Below are positions 25,522-35,009 of a DNA stretch of 64,000 bases, one piece after another. This stretch comes from Deinococcus sp. QL22 (GTDB taxonomy: Bacteria > Deinococcota > Deinococci > Deinococcales > Deinococcaceae). Positions within the stretch are counted from its first letter, which is position 1. Every line of letters starts with the position of its first letter. Below the pieces are notes generated by a model. The model was not told the origin of the DNA. It was given only the letters and a program-made list of their open reading frames with translations, and did no database searches. The stretch covers positions 248,001 through 312,000 of the forward strand of contig NZ_CP097152.1 in the NCBI RefSeq assembly GCF_023370075.1. The letters run 5' to 3'. Position numbers and translations under genes: made by a program.

Positions 25522-25924
25522 GAAGGGACTTTTCCGCCGGCTCCAGCGCGAGCTCAGCCGGCACACAGTGTCCCTCATGGGACAGGGGGCAGGCGGATGC
25601 TTTGGACAGAGGGGGCTGATCACGCTGAAGCACCCGGTGTTTGGCCACCCTGTACCTTGCCCAAAGCAACCCAGACAACAGCTGTTCTTGTTTCTGCTGC
25701 CAGAGGGAAGGCTCCTGCAAATGCAGGTGTCAGAAGTGCTGATGGAGAACGGCGCCAGGCCCGCCGCGGCCGAAACCAGCTTGGTCTTAAACGGTAGCTT
25801 GAGCCTCCGCTGTTCCCCGCACAAGCCTTCCCTTTTGCAGCACTCGGCCAGGCATGAATCACTTTATCGCCTCGATCGCCCAAAACCCCCGTTCGGGACT
25901 TGAACTCTGGCTCAGACGTCATTT
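25522..25924 (-). pseudogene. Decayed member of a recurrent two-domain gene family (copy 1)
   Basis: In one minus frame around 25610-25720 the sequence reads LHLQEPSLWQQKQEQLLSGLLWARYRVAKHRVLQRDQ, matching LHLHEFSLWQRKRDHVLSGL at 62.2 kb and MHLQEFYVWHLAQEHLLSGL at 35.4 kb. The N-terminal domain seen in those copies is missing or unreadable. It precedes the MPKxKIP gene in the same order as at 35 kb. Confidence 0.5.
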
Positions 25925-26172
25925 CTACGAACAGTTCCCGAGGAGGTGGGCAGGCGAGATCAACGGTCGTTCTTTCAATCTGACCCAGAACTCCAGTCCG
26001 TTAGGGCCAGTTGAACTCGCTTCATAGCGGCAAAGCAGGCCAAAAGGGACGCGGATTGCTCACGCTGCCAACTTTGACCCCGACGACACCCTTTCCTGAA
26101 CAGATGTTTTCGGAGGGCACTGGGGTATGGACCCGTTGAGGCGGAAAGTCATCCCGGGAACCCACGGCTGTG
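25925..26172. other. Intergenic, nothing identified
   Basis: 248 bp between a decayed gene and the 3' end of the diguanylate cyclase. No gene, promoter or repeat was recognised. Confidence 0.4.
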
Positions 26173-27303
26173 CTAGACCTTCACCCGCTCCCGAACCTGG
26201 TCTCCGACCATCCGGTTGCGTCCGGTGCTTTTGGCTAAGTACAACCGCTCATCGGCCTGGCGGAGTACACCCCGTTTTTCGCCCTCCACCTTCACCCAAC
26301 CGCCCGATACCGTGATGGTCTCGCCCCACAGTCCGGCCCGCTCCGCCACCTGTTGCTCCACTTGAACCCGGAGCCGGTTGGCCACCTCCGCTACGCTGTC
26401 CGGGTCACAAGGTGTCAAGACCACGGCAAACTCCTCGCCCCCCAACCGGTAGATGCCGTCGAGAGGCCGCAGGTGGTCACGCAGCACCTGCACCGTTTGA
26501 ATCAGGACTTGATCCCCCAACTCATGGCCATAGGTGTCATTGATCCGTTTGAACAGATCTAAATCCAGCAGGAGCAGAAAAGCGGGTTGGTGAATCTGGG
26601 GGTAATCGTCATCGAAGCGCCGCCGATTGAAGCTTCCCGTCAGAGCATCGAGGTAGGCCAAGCTTTCGAGCCGCTCGACCCGGGTGAGGGACTGCAGGCG
26701 GCTGCGAATCACCAAGTGGGCGACCACCAGACCCAGCGCACTCAGACCACCGAAGGTGAGATACACCGCGAGGGCGTCAATCAACGGTTGTTGGGTCACT
26801 TGGAAGGCCAGAAACGTGGTGAGATTCGCGCAGCCGAAAATCCCTACGGGCACCCACCACCGCTGATGCAAGCTGAACCCGCTGGGCTGGGGGGTCAACC
26901 GGAGCCACCCGCTCCGGTGGGCTGCCAGGAGGGCCACCAGCACGAGATTGAGCACACCCACCCATGCCGTCGGGCCACCCCGGGCCAGACGGTAGAGGGC
27001 AATCGGCAAGGCGACAAGCACGCCCGCAAGAAGGCCGTAGCGCCGGGCGGCCAAGGCCACCAAGACGGTACGAAAGTCAAAGAGCAGCCCCGGGCCGATC
27101 TGCACGCTGTTGAAGAGCAGGAGCAGGGCGACCGTGACCGTGGTGGCGTAACGAACAGCCAGGCGTGCCCAAGAGTCGCGCAGGCTGGCTTGCCGGTAGG
27201 TGAGGCTAATGGCGAACGCGCCCGCGACCAGCAACGCAAAATTAAGCAGCAGGTCGTTTAACATTGGCGCCACGGTCGCATCCCCTGGTATAGCTTGAGC
27301 CAT
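26173..27303 (-). CDS. Membrane-bound diguanylate cyclase (5TMR-LYT-like + GGDEF)
   Basis: 376 residues. Six hydrophobic segments fill the N-terminal ~190 residues (LLNFALLVAGAFAISLTYR; TTVTVALLLLFNSVQIGPGLLFDFRTVLVALAARRYG; GVLNLVLVALLAA), in the style of a 5TMR-LYT sensor. GGDEF follows: LDALTGSFNRRRF, LLLLDLDLFKRINDTYGHELGD and YRLGGEEFAVVLTP, the active GGEEF loop, so it should make cyclic di-GMP. No RxxD inhibitory site is evident. Start 27303 or 27264 (MLNDLL). Confidence 0.88.
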   Translation of the reverse strand: MAQAIPGDATVAPMLNDLLLNFALLVAGAFAISLTYRQASLRDSWARLAVRYATTVTVALLLLFNSVQIGPGLLFDFRTVLVALAARRYGLLAGVLVALPIALYRLARGGPTAWVGVLNLVLVALLAAHRSGWLRLTPQPSGFSLHQRWWVPVGIFGCANLTTFLAFQVTQQPLIDALAVYLTFGGLSALGLVVAHLVIRSRLQSLTRVERLESLAYLDALTGSFNRRRFDDDYPQIHQPAFLLLLDLDLFKRINDTYGHELGDQVLIQTVQVLRDHLRPLDGIYRLGGEEFAVVLTPCDPDSVAEVANRLRVQVEQQVAERAGLWGETITVSGGWVKVEGEKRGVLRQADERLYLAKSTGRNRMVGDQVRERVKV

Positions 27304-27312
27304 ATGACCCAC

Positions 27313-27700
27313 CCCTGACTTCCATGAAGATGAGGGCCACAGGATCGACAGAGAGCGTTTATAGGATCAGCAACACGTCCGATTCAGTGAGACACAGCGA
27401 ACAAACGTCCCAGAGCCAGACCACGTCCTTCTTCTGCGGGTTCACGGAGATGAGGCGGGATGGAATCTTCCCTTTGCATGACCTAGGTACGGCCCCGTCG
27501 TCCTGCAGGCCCAGCCTCCTGATGGGATTCCAGAGGTTGCCTGGGCGCTGAGGCGTATCACGGTAGGCTGCCCCATGCCCGACCACTTCAGTTCGCTCAG
27601 CGAAGGTCTGCAAAGTGTGACCGAAGCGCTCGCGGCCACGCGCGCCTGCTGAAGTGCTTCAGATCGTCTTGCACCCCGCCCTTCAGGCCCTGGACGCCGG
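27313..27700. other. Intergenic, nothing identified
   Basis: About 390 bp upstream of the cyclase gene. The 3' part may hold unreadable remains of the dehydrogenase pseudogene that follows. No clear promoter was recognised. Confidence 0.3.
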
Positions 27701-28138
27701 CGCACACCTTCCGGGCCGATGAGATGGACGTGGTGGCCGAAATCAACGCGGCGGTTCCGGGCGGGGTGGATTTCTCTTCGGACTGCGTGGGTCGCCCGGC
27801 AATCCTGCGGCAGGCGTTCGAGGGACTGAAAGTAATGGATACGTGCGGTCTGCTTGGCGTTCCTCCGTACGGCACTGAAGTAAGCGTGCCCATGCAAGCG
27901 CTGCTGAGCGGACGCCGAATGGTGGGCATCATTGAGGGGACAGCGACCCTCAGACCTTCATTCCCCAGATGATCGAGATGAACCGAGCTGGCCAGTTCCC
28001 GTTTGACCGCCTGATCCAGCCGTATACGCTGCAACAGATCAATGAAGCCGCACACGACATGCACAGTGGCAAAACCATCAAACCGATCCTGCGCATGCCT
28101 GCCGGGGAACAGCCTGGGCGCTCTCAAGTCAACAGGTA
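27700..28138 (+). pseudogene. Zinc-type alcohol dehydrogenase, C-terminal remnant
   Basis: The plus strand reads DVVAEINAAVPGGVDFSSDCVGRPAILRQAFEGLKVMDTCGLLGVPPYGTEVSVPMQALLSGRRMVGIIEG, then after a frameshift near 27940, PQMIEMNRAGQFPFDRLIQPYTLQQINEAAHDMHSGKTIKPILRMP to TAA. This is the NAD-binding and C-terminal part of a medium-chain dehydrogenase (aryl-alcohol type). The catalytic zinc domain is missing. Confidence 0.72.
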
Positions 28139-28487
28139 AGGTGGGCAACGTGCCAGCCGCCGCCACATCAAGAAAAAGCCCAAGAGAAATACCCCCAGAC
28201 GAATCCAGGGGCGGCGCCACGCGGTTTAAAAAGCATTAGGGGAGGGAGGGGAGCCCAGTGGGTCGATCCTACGGGGCGGACAGCTCTTGGCGGCCTGCAG
28301 AACCCAAGACTTTTTTTATACCAGCCATCCTGGGCCTCTTCATAACGGCCGTCGAGAACGCCGGCCTCCCCAGCTCTGCACCCTGCCCTCCACTCCAAGG
28401 ATCAATCTGGCGTGCTTTCGCACCTATTGTCGAGAACTCACTCTTGTTCACCCTAGAAAGAGAGATACCCCTGCCACACGTGCGGTG
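28139..28487. other. Intergenic, nothing identified
   Basis: 349 bp between the dehydrogenase scrap and the aminotransferase end. A run ACTTTTTTTATA near 28310 could serve as part of a terminator but has no clear stem. Confidence 0.3.
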
Positions 28488-29513
28488 TTACTTCACTTTG
28501 ACAATCCAACCTTCCGGAGCAGGCCGGTCTCCATACTGAATCCCCGTCAGTTCGTCATACAATGCCCGGATGACCGGCCCGACTTCCGTTTCGCTGTAAA
28601 ACACATGGAACCGCTCTCCATGCTGAATGCCGCCAATCGGGGTAATGACAGCCGCCGTTCCACACGCGCCCGCTTCGCTGTAGCTGCCTAGCTCGTCAAT
28701 CAACACGTCTCCTTGCTCCACCTCTAGTCCCAGCCGATCGCGGGCGATGTCGAGCAGCGAAAATTTGGTGATGCTCTCCAGAATGGACGGTGAGCTGGGC
28801 GTCACCAAGCGCCGTCCATCTTTGGTAATGGCAATGAAATTCGCTGCCCCCACCTCCTCGATTTTCGTATGCGTGGCAGGATCGAGATAGATGCAGTCTG
28901 CAAAGTGCTGGTTTTTGGCCTCTTGCCCCGGCAGCAGGCTGGCCGCGTAGTTGCCGCCGACTTTTGCGGCCCCCGTGCCGTTCGGTGCGGCGCGGTCATA
29001 CGAGGACACCATAAAGTTGGCGGGCGTCAATCCCCCCTTGAAGTACGACCCCACAGGAGTGCAGAACACCGAGAACCGGAACTCTGACGCACTCCGCACG
29101 CCGATATTGTCGCCGACACCAATCAGGTAGGGCCGCAGGTACAGCGCCCCACCCGAGCCATACGGAGGCACGAACCGTTCATTGGCGAGCACCACCCTAC
29201 GGCATGCCTCAATAAACATCTCTGCGGGCACGGGCGGCATCAAGAGCCGGGCGCAACTGCGCTGCATCCGGGCGGCATTCTGATCGGGTCGGAACAGGTT
29301 GATGGAACCGTCCTGACACCGGTAGGCTTTGAGGCCTTCGAAACACTGCTGCCCGTAGTGCAGGGCCGTGCTGCCCTCGCTGAGGTGCACCAGGTTGTCT
29401 TCGGTCAGGGCGCCCTCATCCCAGGCGCCAGCTTGCCAGGACGAGACGTAGCGCAGGTCGGTCTTGATGTACTGGAAGCCGAGGTTGTGCCAGTCGAGGT
29501 CAAGTTGGGTCAC
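28488..29513 (-). CDS. ilvE: Branched-chain amino acid aminotransferase
   Basis: 341 residues from GTG 29513 (VTQLDLDWHNLGFQYIKTDLRYVSSW...). Class IV PLP aminotransferase features: ALHYGQQCFEGLKAYR, NAARMQRSCARLLMP, YLRPYLIGVGDNIGV, GTGAAKVGGNYAASL (PLP lysine in AAKVGGNYA) and EAGACGTAAVITPIGGI. It interconverts branched-chain amino acids and their 2-oxo acids. The frame stays open to 29675, but that extension is antisense to a P-type ATPase scrap, so the original start and promoter were probably lost by a rearrangement near 29600. Confidence 0.85.
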   Translation of the reverse strand: MTQLDLDWHNLGFQYIKTDLRYVSSWQAGAWDEGALTEDNLVHLSEGSTALHYGQQCFEGLKAYRCQDGSINLFRPDQNAARMQRSCARLLMPPVPAEMFIEACRRVVLANERFVPPYGSGGALYLRPYLIGVGDNIGVRSASEFRFSVFCTPVGSYFKGGLTPANFMVSSYDRAAPNGTGAAKVGGNYAASLLPGQEAKNQHFADCIYLDPATHTKIEEVGAANFIAITKDGRRLVTPSSPSILESITKFSLLDIARDRLGLEVEQGDVLIDELGSYSEAGACGTAAVITPIGGIQHGERFHVFYSETEVGPVIRALYDELTGIQYGDRPAPEGWIVKVK

Positions 29514-29629
29514 CTCCCCATTCTGCGTGATTGGACGGCCCACCGGATCGGAAAAGCTTCGAAGTGGGTCAGGATCGGGGAAGGATGAAGTTGCAGAGGC
29601 GTTGCCGCTGGGCAACTGCGCCTCCTTCC

Positions 29630-30098
29630 ACAGGGCACGTCTGGATCTCGGCATGGTTGCCCTCTCCGGCCGCATCCGGGCGTCCGCAGCTCAGGTGGTC
29701 AGCGCCCTGCACGCCCTGAATATCCAGACCGTGATGTTGACCAGGGACAACGCCCACACTGCCGCCCCCTTGGCCCGGCACCTCGGGATCGACACGGTGA
29801 TCGCGAACGTCTTGCCGGAAGACAAAGCCGCTCAGGTTCGGACCTTGCAGAGTCAAGGCCGTCAGGTGGTGATGGCGTCAATGACGCGCCTGCCTTGGCA
29901 CAGGCTGAAGTGGGCATCGCCATCGGCGCGGGAACCGATGTGGCCGTCCAAACCGCCGACGTCATCCTGATGAGCAGCGATCCCGTTATCGTCGCGTCCG
30001 CCATTCCCTTTGCCGCGGGAGCCTTGTATCCGGCCTACGGCATCCTGCTGCTGGGCCGGATGAACGCACCGGTTGGGCAAGAAGTACGGCGGATATGA
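29630..30098 (+). pseudogene. Copper-type P1B ATPase, C-terminal remnant
   Basis: Frames give [69 protein letters not shown], then one base shifted, [39 protein letters not shown] and [16 protein letters not shown]. This is the P/hinge region of a CopA-like pump, with a frameshift before GDGVND, an internal deletion, and no 5' part. Confidence 0.78.
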
Positions 30099-30545
30099 GG
30101 GTGGGCTGAGCCACCACCTGACTTGACAACGCTCGTCCGTTAGCTGTTGGAAGCATTACGGCACCCCTTGGTAGCGGCGGACATGGATTCATCTGTGAGA
30201 GCCAATCTTCTGTGCCCTTGCCCCAAACGCCGAATTCTGACTTCTGTGCTCAATGAATTCTGTCCTGCAAAAATTTCGGCCTCGAGGCTCGACATCCAAC
30301 GGGCCTTGGCCAGTCATTCCCTGCATCCACCGGAGGGTTTCTAGAGGATTCGGCACCGATCAATTCAGCTTTGCCGGATAGGTGACCAGTTACAGCCGGG
30401 GTTCGCAACCCGAGAAAAGATCACTTCTACTCAGCCCAATGCGTAGGTCTTGGACATTCAATTGAGGTGTCTCGGATCTGTTTCTCAGATGCACCTTCCT
30501 GATTGTTGTTTTCTTGTGACTGCTCAGCAGGGGGCCTGGACTGGG
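30099..30545. other. Intergenic, nothing identified
   Basis: About 450 bp between the ATPase scrap and the IS66 element. No gene or repeat recognised; IS66 terminal repeats could not be fixed. Confidence 0.3.
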
Positions 30546-30718
30546 TGGAGCAGGTAGAGTAGGGACATCTCCGACGACGCCTGCCCGAACTGCAAAAAAT
30601 TGGAAGCTCAGCTGGCCAAAGTGCTTGCTGAGTTACAGGAGATCAAAGCGCGTCTGGGGCTAAACAGCACAACCTCGCATCAACCTCCGAGCCAGGACAA
30701 GCCCTGGACGCCGAAGAG

Positions 30719-30754
30719 TGAGCGCCAGAAGACCGGCCGGTCTTCTGGCGCTCA
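30719..30754. repeat. 36-bp perfect palindrome in IS66 transposase
   Basis: The 18-base half TGAGCGCCAGAAGACCGG is mirrored exactly with no spacer, across codons for [13 protein letters not shown]. This is the longest perfect palindrome seen in the window. Confidence 0.95.
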
Positions 30755-31266
30755 ACCGGGTCACCCAGGCAAAACGCTGAAGATAGTCGAGCACCCTGAC
30801 GAGATCGTCACGCTTCCTGTCACCGGGCACTGTGGTTGTGGTCAAGCCTGGGACACGGTGATCGTCAGCGATGAACTGGCGCGGCAGGTTCTGGACCTGC
30901 CAGAGATTCGACTTCATGCCGTGGAGTACCGCGCCCAGGTCAAGGTGTGTCCGAGCTGTCATCACCGCGAGCAGGCTTCTTTTCCAACTCACGTTCCTGG
31001 TCAAGTGCAGTATGGCCCCCATCCATGGACTGGCGGTTTACCTCAACGCGGTGCACTTCGTTCCGCTCAAACGTACAGCAAACATTCTGGAAGCCGTCTG
31101 TGGAGCAAAGCTCAGTGATGGCACCATTGCTCTCAACCTGAATGTGGCTGCTGGGCGTCTGGCTGCTTTTGAGACTGAACTCAAAGCTGCGCTCCTCAGC
31201 GAACCTGTCCTGCACGCGGATGAGACCGGCAGCAAGGTGAATGGGACGTTGGCGTGGATGCATGTG

Positions 31267-31286
31267 GTGAGCTGCAAGCAGCTCAC
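31267..31286. repeat. 20-bp palindrome in IS66 transposase
   Basis: GTGAGCTGC and GCAGCTCAC flank AA, in codons for VSCKQLT. Confidence 0.88.
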
Positions 31287-31587
31287 GTTGTACGGGCATC
31301 ACCAGCAGCGCGGGTACGCGGCTTTGAAGGACATGGACGTCCTTCCCCGGTTTAGGGGCACCTTGATGCATGACGCCTGGAGCATCTATTTCCAGCTTCC
31401 TGGACAACATGCCCTGTGCAACGCCCATCTTCTGAGGGAATGGCGGCACTTGGCAGAAGGGTATGGACAAACTTGGGCAGGGGAACTACGCCGCGCCATG
31501 CAACGCGTCTACCACGAGAACAAAGCAGGTACCCTGACCTTGGCGGGAAAAGCAGCGTTCCTGGCGCGGTTCGACGCGTTGGTACAA

Positions 31588-31610
31588 GCTGGGTTGGCAT
31601 CCAACCCAGC
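31588..31610. repeat. 23-bp palindrome in IS66 transposase
   Basis: GCTGGGTTGG and CCAACCCAGC flank CAT, in codons for AGLASNPA. Confidence 0.88.
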
Positions 31611-32015
31611 AGCGGAACCCATCCCTGGACAGCGGGGTCGGGTGAAGCAGACCCGGGGACGCAACCTGGCACTGCGGTGTCAGAGGCATCGCGAAGCAAT
31701 TCTGCGCTTCCTTGACTATGAAGAGGTGCCGTTTGACAACAATCAAGCGGAGCGGGACATTCGGATGGCGTGCGTGAAACGCAAAGTCTCCGGTGGGTTT
31801 CGCTCAGTGAGAGGTGGCATGAATTTCTGCCGCATTCGTAGCTATACTTCCACGCTTCACAAGCAGGGGATGAATATCTGGCACGGCCTGGTCAGTATCT
31901 TTCGCAATGACGTCCTTATGCCTACCTTCGTGTGCTAAGTGGTCACAAAATTTACTGCACGGTACGAGTAATCTTCGAGTAATTTTAGTTTTTAGAAGTG
32001 ACGCAGGAGTTGGTT

Positions 32016-32306
32016 ATGAATAATAACGAATTGGTTGCAAATGTTAGGAGAGAAGCTTTAGCTGGGATTGAGACGCTGCAGCTCCTGAGAAATCTGGCAA
32101 GCGGTGAATATAGCCGTTCAAATCCTGTTATCTTTGCAGGAACGTTGTCGCAAGCTTTTAAAATACCTAACGCAGTTACAATGAAGCTAAGTGAATGGAA
32201 TCAAGCTTTTGGCCCTCTGCACTTCTCGGAGAACGAAGTAGATGAACTGATTACGCCCTATATAGAGACTTATATTTCCTCTGTTACCGTTGATAAGTCT
32301 GTGTAA
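32016..32306 (+). CDS. Hypothetical protein in AT-rich islet (96 aa)
   Basis: ATG 32016 behind CAGGAG gives MNNNELVANVRREALAGIETLQLLRNLASGEYSRSNPVIFAGTLSQAFKIPNAVTMKLSEWNQAFGPLHFSENEVDELITPYIETYISSV... Helical with an acidic C-terminus. Base composition is clearly more AT-rich than the surroundings, and a strong terminator follows, so it looks transferred. No family recognised; small immunity-type proteins have this general character. Confidence 0.6.
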   Translation: MNNNELVANVRREALAGIETLQLLRNLASGEYSRSNPVIFAGTLSQAFKIPNAVTMKLSEWNQAFGPLHFSENEVDELITPYIETYISSVTVDKSV

Positions 32307-32321
32307 TTAACAGCTTACGGT

Positions 32322-32343
32322 GCTCCCGGCTCCAGCCGGGAGC
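32322..32343 (+). terminator. Terminator hairpin
   Basis: GCTCCCGGC and GCCGGGAGC pair perfectly around a TCCA loop, 15 bp after the stop of the 96-aa gene. A short T-rich stretch follows. Confidence 0.7.
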
Positions 32344-32459
32344 ATTTGCAGTATTGTTGAGGGTGTAAGTTGGTTCCAAAGATTTTTCATCGCAGACAAC
32401 ACCCCATGAGAGCCGACTTCTGCTGACTACTTCCGACTTTTGACCCCTAGAAAGCCAGC

Positions 32460-32525
32460 GTGAGTCGAAAAGCAGTAGTTATCTTAGCAACCATTGTGAT
32501 TGTTGGAATTGGCATATTTACTTAA
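32460..32525 (+). CDS. Very small hydrophobic peptide (21 aa)
   Basis: GTG 32460 to TAA 32525 encodes MSRKAVVILATIVIVGIGIFT: a basic N-terminus and one membrane-spanning helix. Type I toxins and other short membrane peptides look like this. The RBS is weak (AAAG), so expression is uncertain. It lies alone in the AT-rich islet. Confidence 0.35.
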   Translation: MSRKAVVILATIVIVGIGIFT

Positions 32526-32691
32526 TAAATTATTCTCGCCCTTAAAGTTGATTGACCAAGCATATCGTAACTGTCTGGAAAATCCGAGTAGTGGTCAAAT
32601 GGAGAGAAAGAGATGGTCAGGTTTGATTCACCCTATTGATGAATCGAATATCTACACACAATGTGGTTAAACGAAATCATTTTGAATTGCT

Positions 32692-32744
32692 GTTAAGTAA
32701 CCACTCATTACAAAACTTAACTTTGTAACGAGTGGTTACTTAAC
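32692..32744. terminator. 53-bp hairpin, probably bidirectional terminator
   Basis: The 23-bp arm at 32692-32714 (GTTAAGTAACCACTCATTAC then AAA) is mirrored at 32722-32744 with one mismatch; loop ACTTAAC. It ends 5 bp before the stop of the minus-strand gene at 32750. Length and symmetry exceed a usual terminator, so a regulatory or mobile role is also possible. Confidence 0.65.
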
Positions 32745-32749
32745 ATCTA

Positions 32750-33034
32750 TTAGTCGGTGTTAGTATAACACTTCTTAAGTATTAGTAATTTGCCGCTAAT
32801 TTTTAGTGCTAGCCGTTTTACCATAAAATCAAGTAGAAATTCCGGCGTTAGAGTCAATCCATCTTCTAGATCTTCTTCAAAAAAAGTATGAAATAATACG
32901 TCTATAGGCTTTGGGTGTCCTGTGATATACCCTAGTTCTACAGACATTTTATAAACTTCTTTATCTGATGCGTCCTTAAGAAAGGATGGATTCGAGAGAT
33001 GTCTAATCAGCACGAGAGCTCTTTCCCTATCCAT
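32750..33034 (-). CDS. Hypothetical protein in AT-rich islet (94 aa)
   Basis: MDRERALVLIRHLSNPSFLKDASDKEVYKMSVELGYITGHPKPIDVLFHTFFEEDLEDGLTLTPEFLLDFMVKRLALK... Strongly AT-rich codon use, all-helical prediction by eye, acidic patch EEDLEDG. The shape is reminiscent of immunity proteins but no family is recognised. Confidence 0.6.
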   Translation of the reverse strand: MDRERALVLIRHLSNPSFLKDASDKEVYKMSVELGYITGHPKPIDVLFHTFFEEDLEDGLTLTPEFLLDFMVKRLALKISGKLLILKKCYTNTD

Positions 33035-33717
33035 AGGACTCCAATCTATTACATTTCAAGAGCGAAAATAAAATTCCTGTACGCGAATTAGATGTAGTTT
33101 TCACAACTGCTTTTTTCAAGGTCGATAGGTTCAATATTCAGACCTTTATCGTAGTGATAGTTATATGTCAAAACCTCGTAGTGAAATTTTGGTGAAGCGA
33201 TCAAAAGATTGTCGTAACTACTTAGCACAACAGGTCGTTGTGTGCTGAGCAGTTACGTTTTCTTTTTAAAAGATTGCTCGAAGAGCCTCTTCCGGAAGAC
33301 CTGCCCGTCTCGGCTGACGATTTGGCCCGAACCTTGACCTTCTTGCTGCGTTCCGAAGGGGGGCGGCGGAGCAATTCTGGTGCAGCTGCCGTTGGGGGTC
33401 TGGCAAGACATGCACAGCCGGCTCCTGGGGCCTCCTCAGGATGAACGCAGCGAGACAGCCGCACATCTGAAAGCGCTGCTGGCGCTGTCTTGACCTCGCA
33501 TCAGGTGAGTTCCACGGACTGGAAGCCGTCACGAATGGGGCGTCTGGTTTACTGCTGGCGGAGATTGATAGGCGCAACGCCTTCTCTAGAGTTTGGACGT
33601 GGCCTGGGAATAGCAAATGTCTTTCCCTCATGGCTATGTTCGGATGACCGGGGGTATGACTGAGATCCAGCCGTCAGAATCTCGCCGCCGAACCCTTCCA
33701 TGCGCCACTCTGAGGCC
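33035..33717. other. Intergenic, 680 bp, with a possible coding scrap
   Basis: The first ~200 bp are AT-rich and belong to the islet. Around 33270-33400 the plus strand reads LLEEPLPEDLPVSADDLARTLTFLLRSEGG, which is gene-like but lacks a credible start or end. Nothing else was recognised before azlC. Confidence 0.3.
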
Positions 33718-34425
33718 ATGACCGAAGCCCTGCCACACCCTCCACCGTTCACGCCCGCCTTCTGGCGGGGGATGCGGGCCTTTGCGCCGCTGATCCCCGG
33801 TGTCGTGCCGTTCAGTATGGTGGCGGGGATTGCGGCGGTGCAGGCGGGCTTCACGCCCACTCAGTCCATCGCCTTCTCCCTGATCGGCTATGCCGGGGCG
33901 GCCCAATTGATCGCCTCACAGATGGTGACCAGCCACGCGCCGACCATTCTGATTCTCCTGAGCACGTTGATTGTCAACCTGCGCTTCGCCATGTACTCCG
34001 CCTCCATGCTCCCCCTATTTGTCGGTGTGCCCCTCCCCAGACGCTGGCTCCTCGCCTACGGCATCACCGATCAAGCTTACGCGGTCACCATGGGACGGCC
34101 TCTCACCGAACCCCACCCCGTCGCCTATTACGCTGGAGCCGCTGTCCTGATGTGGCTGACCTGGCAGAGTGGCACCGCTGTCGGCGCCCTGCTGGGCGCG
34201 CGCATTCCCGCGCATTGGCCGCTGGATTTCGCAGTGCCGCTGAGCTTCATCGCGTTGCTCGTGCCGGTCTTGAAGAGCAAGCCGCAGGTGGTTGCCGCGG
34301 CCGTGTCTGCTGTGGTAGCGGTGGCCGCCCATGACCTGCCGTTTCGCCTGAATCTGATTCTGGGGGCGGTGTGCGGCGTGGCCATCGGGTACTGGGTGCA
34401 GCGTTCGCAGGCCAAAGCGGCATGA
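33718..34425 (+). CDS. azlC: AzlC-family branched-chain amino acid exporter, large subunit
   Basis: 235 residues. FWRGMRAFAPLIPGVVPFSMVAGIAAVQAG is the AzlC N-terminus; repeated hydrophobic helices follow with GYAGAAQLIASQM and LRFAMYSASMLP. With AzlD it forms an inner-membrane exporter for branched-chain amino acids or analogues. ATG 33718; the stop overlaps azlD as ATGA. An aminotransferase for the same amino acids lies 4 kb upstream, but they are not in one operon. Confidence 0.9.
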   Translation: MTEALPHPPPFTPAFWRGMRAFAPLIPGVVPFSMVAGIAAVQAGFTPTQSIAFSLIGYAGAAQLIASQMVTSHAPTILILLSTLIVNLRFAMYSASMLPLFVGVPLPRRWLLAYGITDQAYAVTMGRPLTEPHPVAYYAGAAVLMWLTWQSGTAVGALLGARIPAHWPLDFAVPLSFIALLVPVLKSKPQVVAAAVSAVVAVAAHDLPFRLNLILGAVCGVAIGYWVQRSQAKAA

Positions 34426-34742
34426 GCATCTGGCTTTTGATTGTCGGCGTGGGTCTGGTCAGCCTGGGTTTGCGTGCGTCGTTTCTCGTGCTCCTGCGGG
34501 GCCGAACGCTTCCAGAACATGTCACGTCTTCATTGGGGTTGGTGCCTGCTGCCGTGCTGGCTGCCCTGGTTGCGCCGGAACTCATGCATTCGGCAGCAAC
34601 AGGCACCTTGGATGTTCTTAACCCCCGTCTGGTGATTGGTCTGATCGCGGCGGCAGTGGCGTGGAGAACGCGGAACGTGTTGTGGACACTGGTGGTTGGC
34701 TTGGGTCTGTTGTTCGTTGTTCAGGCCTTCGGCTGGCGGTAG
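34422..34742 (+). CDS. azlD: AzlD-family transporter, small subunit
   Basis: 106 residues, four hydrophobic helices: SIWLLIVGVGLVSLGLRASFLVL, LGLVPAAVLAALVAPEL, LVIGLIAAAVAWRTRN, LWTLVVGLGLLFVVQAFG. ATG overlaps the azlC stop, so the two are translationally coupled, as usual for this pair. Confidence 0.9.
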   Translation: MSIWLLIVGVGLVSLGLRASFLVLLRGRTLPEHVTSSLGLVPAAVLAALVAPELMHSAATGTLDVLNPRLVIGLIAAAVAWRTRNVLWTLVVGLGLLFVVQAFGWR

Positions 34743-35009
34743 GATTCTGGCAAGTTTGTGTGTTGGGCAGAGCTGTGGGAAGCTTTGTTCGTCACTCCCC
34801 TTGAGCCAGACAGCCTGTAAAAGCCTTTGACCCTTCAAGGTCGTATTGCAAATTTGGGCTGGCTCAAGGCCCTTCGATCAGGCGCAACAGTATCTGAGGC
34901 CAAGAAGACTGCATACAAAATTTCGCCGACCGAACTGGGGTGTGATCCCCTCTCTGCACGTTCCCCGCCTGGTGCTGCCCTCCAAATTGTCTGACACACT
35001 GCCCTCTAC

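Larger units (their letters stand above)
30546..31938 (+). mobile_element. IS66-family transposase gene, one frameshift
   Basis: First part (to ~31010): [41 protein letters not shown] ... [35 protein letters not shown] ... [11 protein letters not shown] (zinc ribbon). After a 1-bp loss near 31015: [23 protein letters not shown] ... [11 protein letters not shown] (Asp), [10 protein letters not shown] (Asp), [27 protein letters not shown] (Glu) to TAA at 31938. All three catalytic residues survive. No TnpB partner is seen. Contains palindromes at 30719-30754, 31267-31286 and 31588-31610. Confidence 0.85.

Noticed and set aside
26587..27261. Long plus-strand frame of 224 codons
   Set aside because: It lies antisense to the diguanylate cyclase gene, has low-complexity Gln/Gly/His composition and no RBS or family; it is a shadow of the GC-rich codon pattern.
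32016..33034. Assigning the AT-rich genes to a named immunity or toxin family
   Set aside because: Only size and composition support it; no diagnostic motif was found, so they were left as hypothetical.
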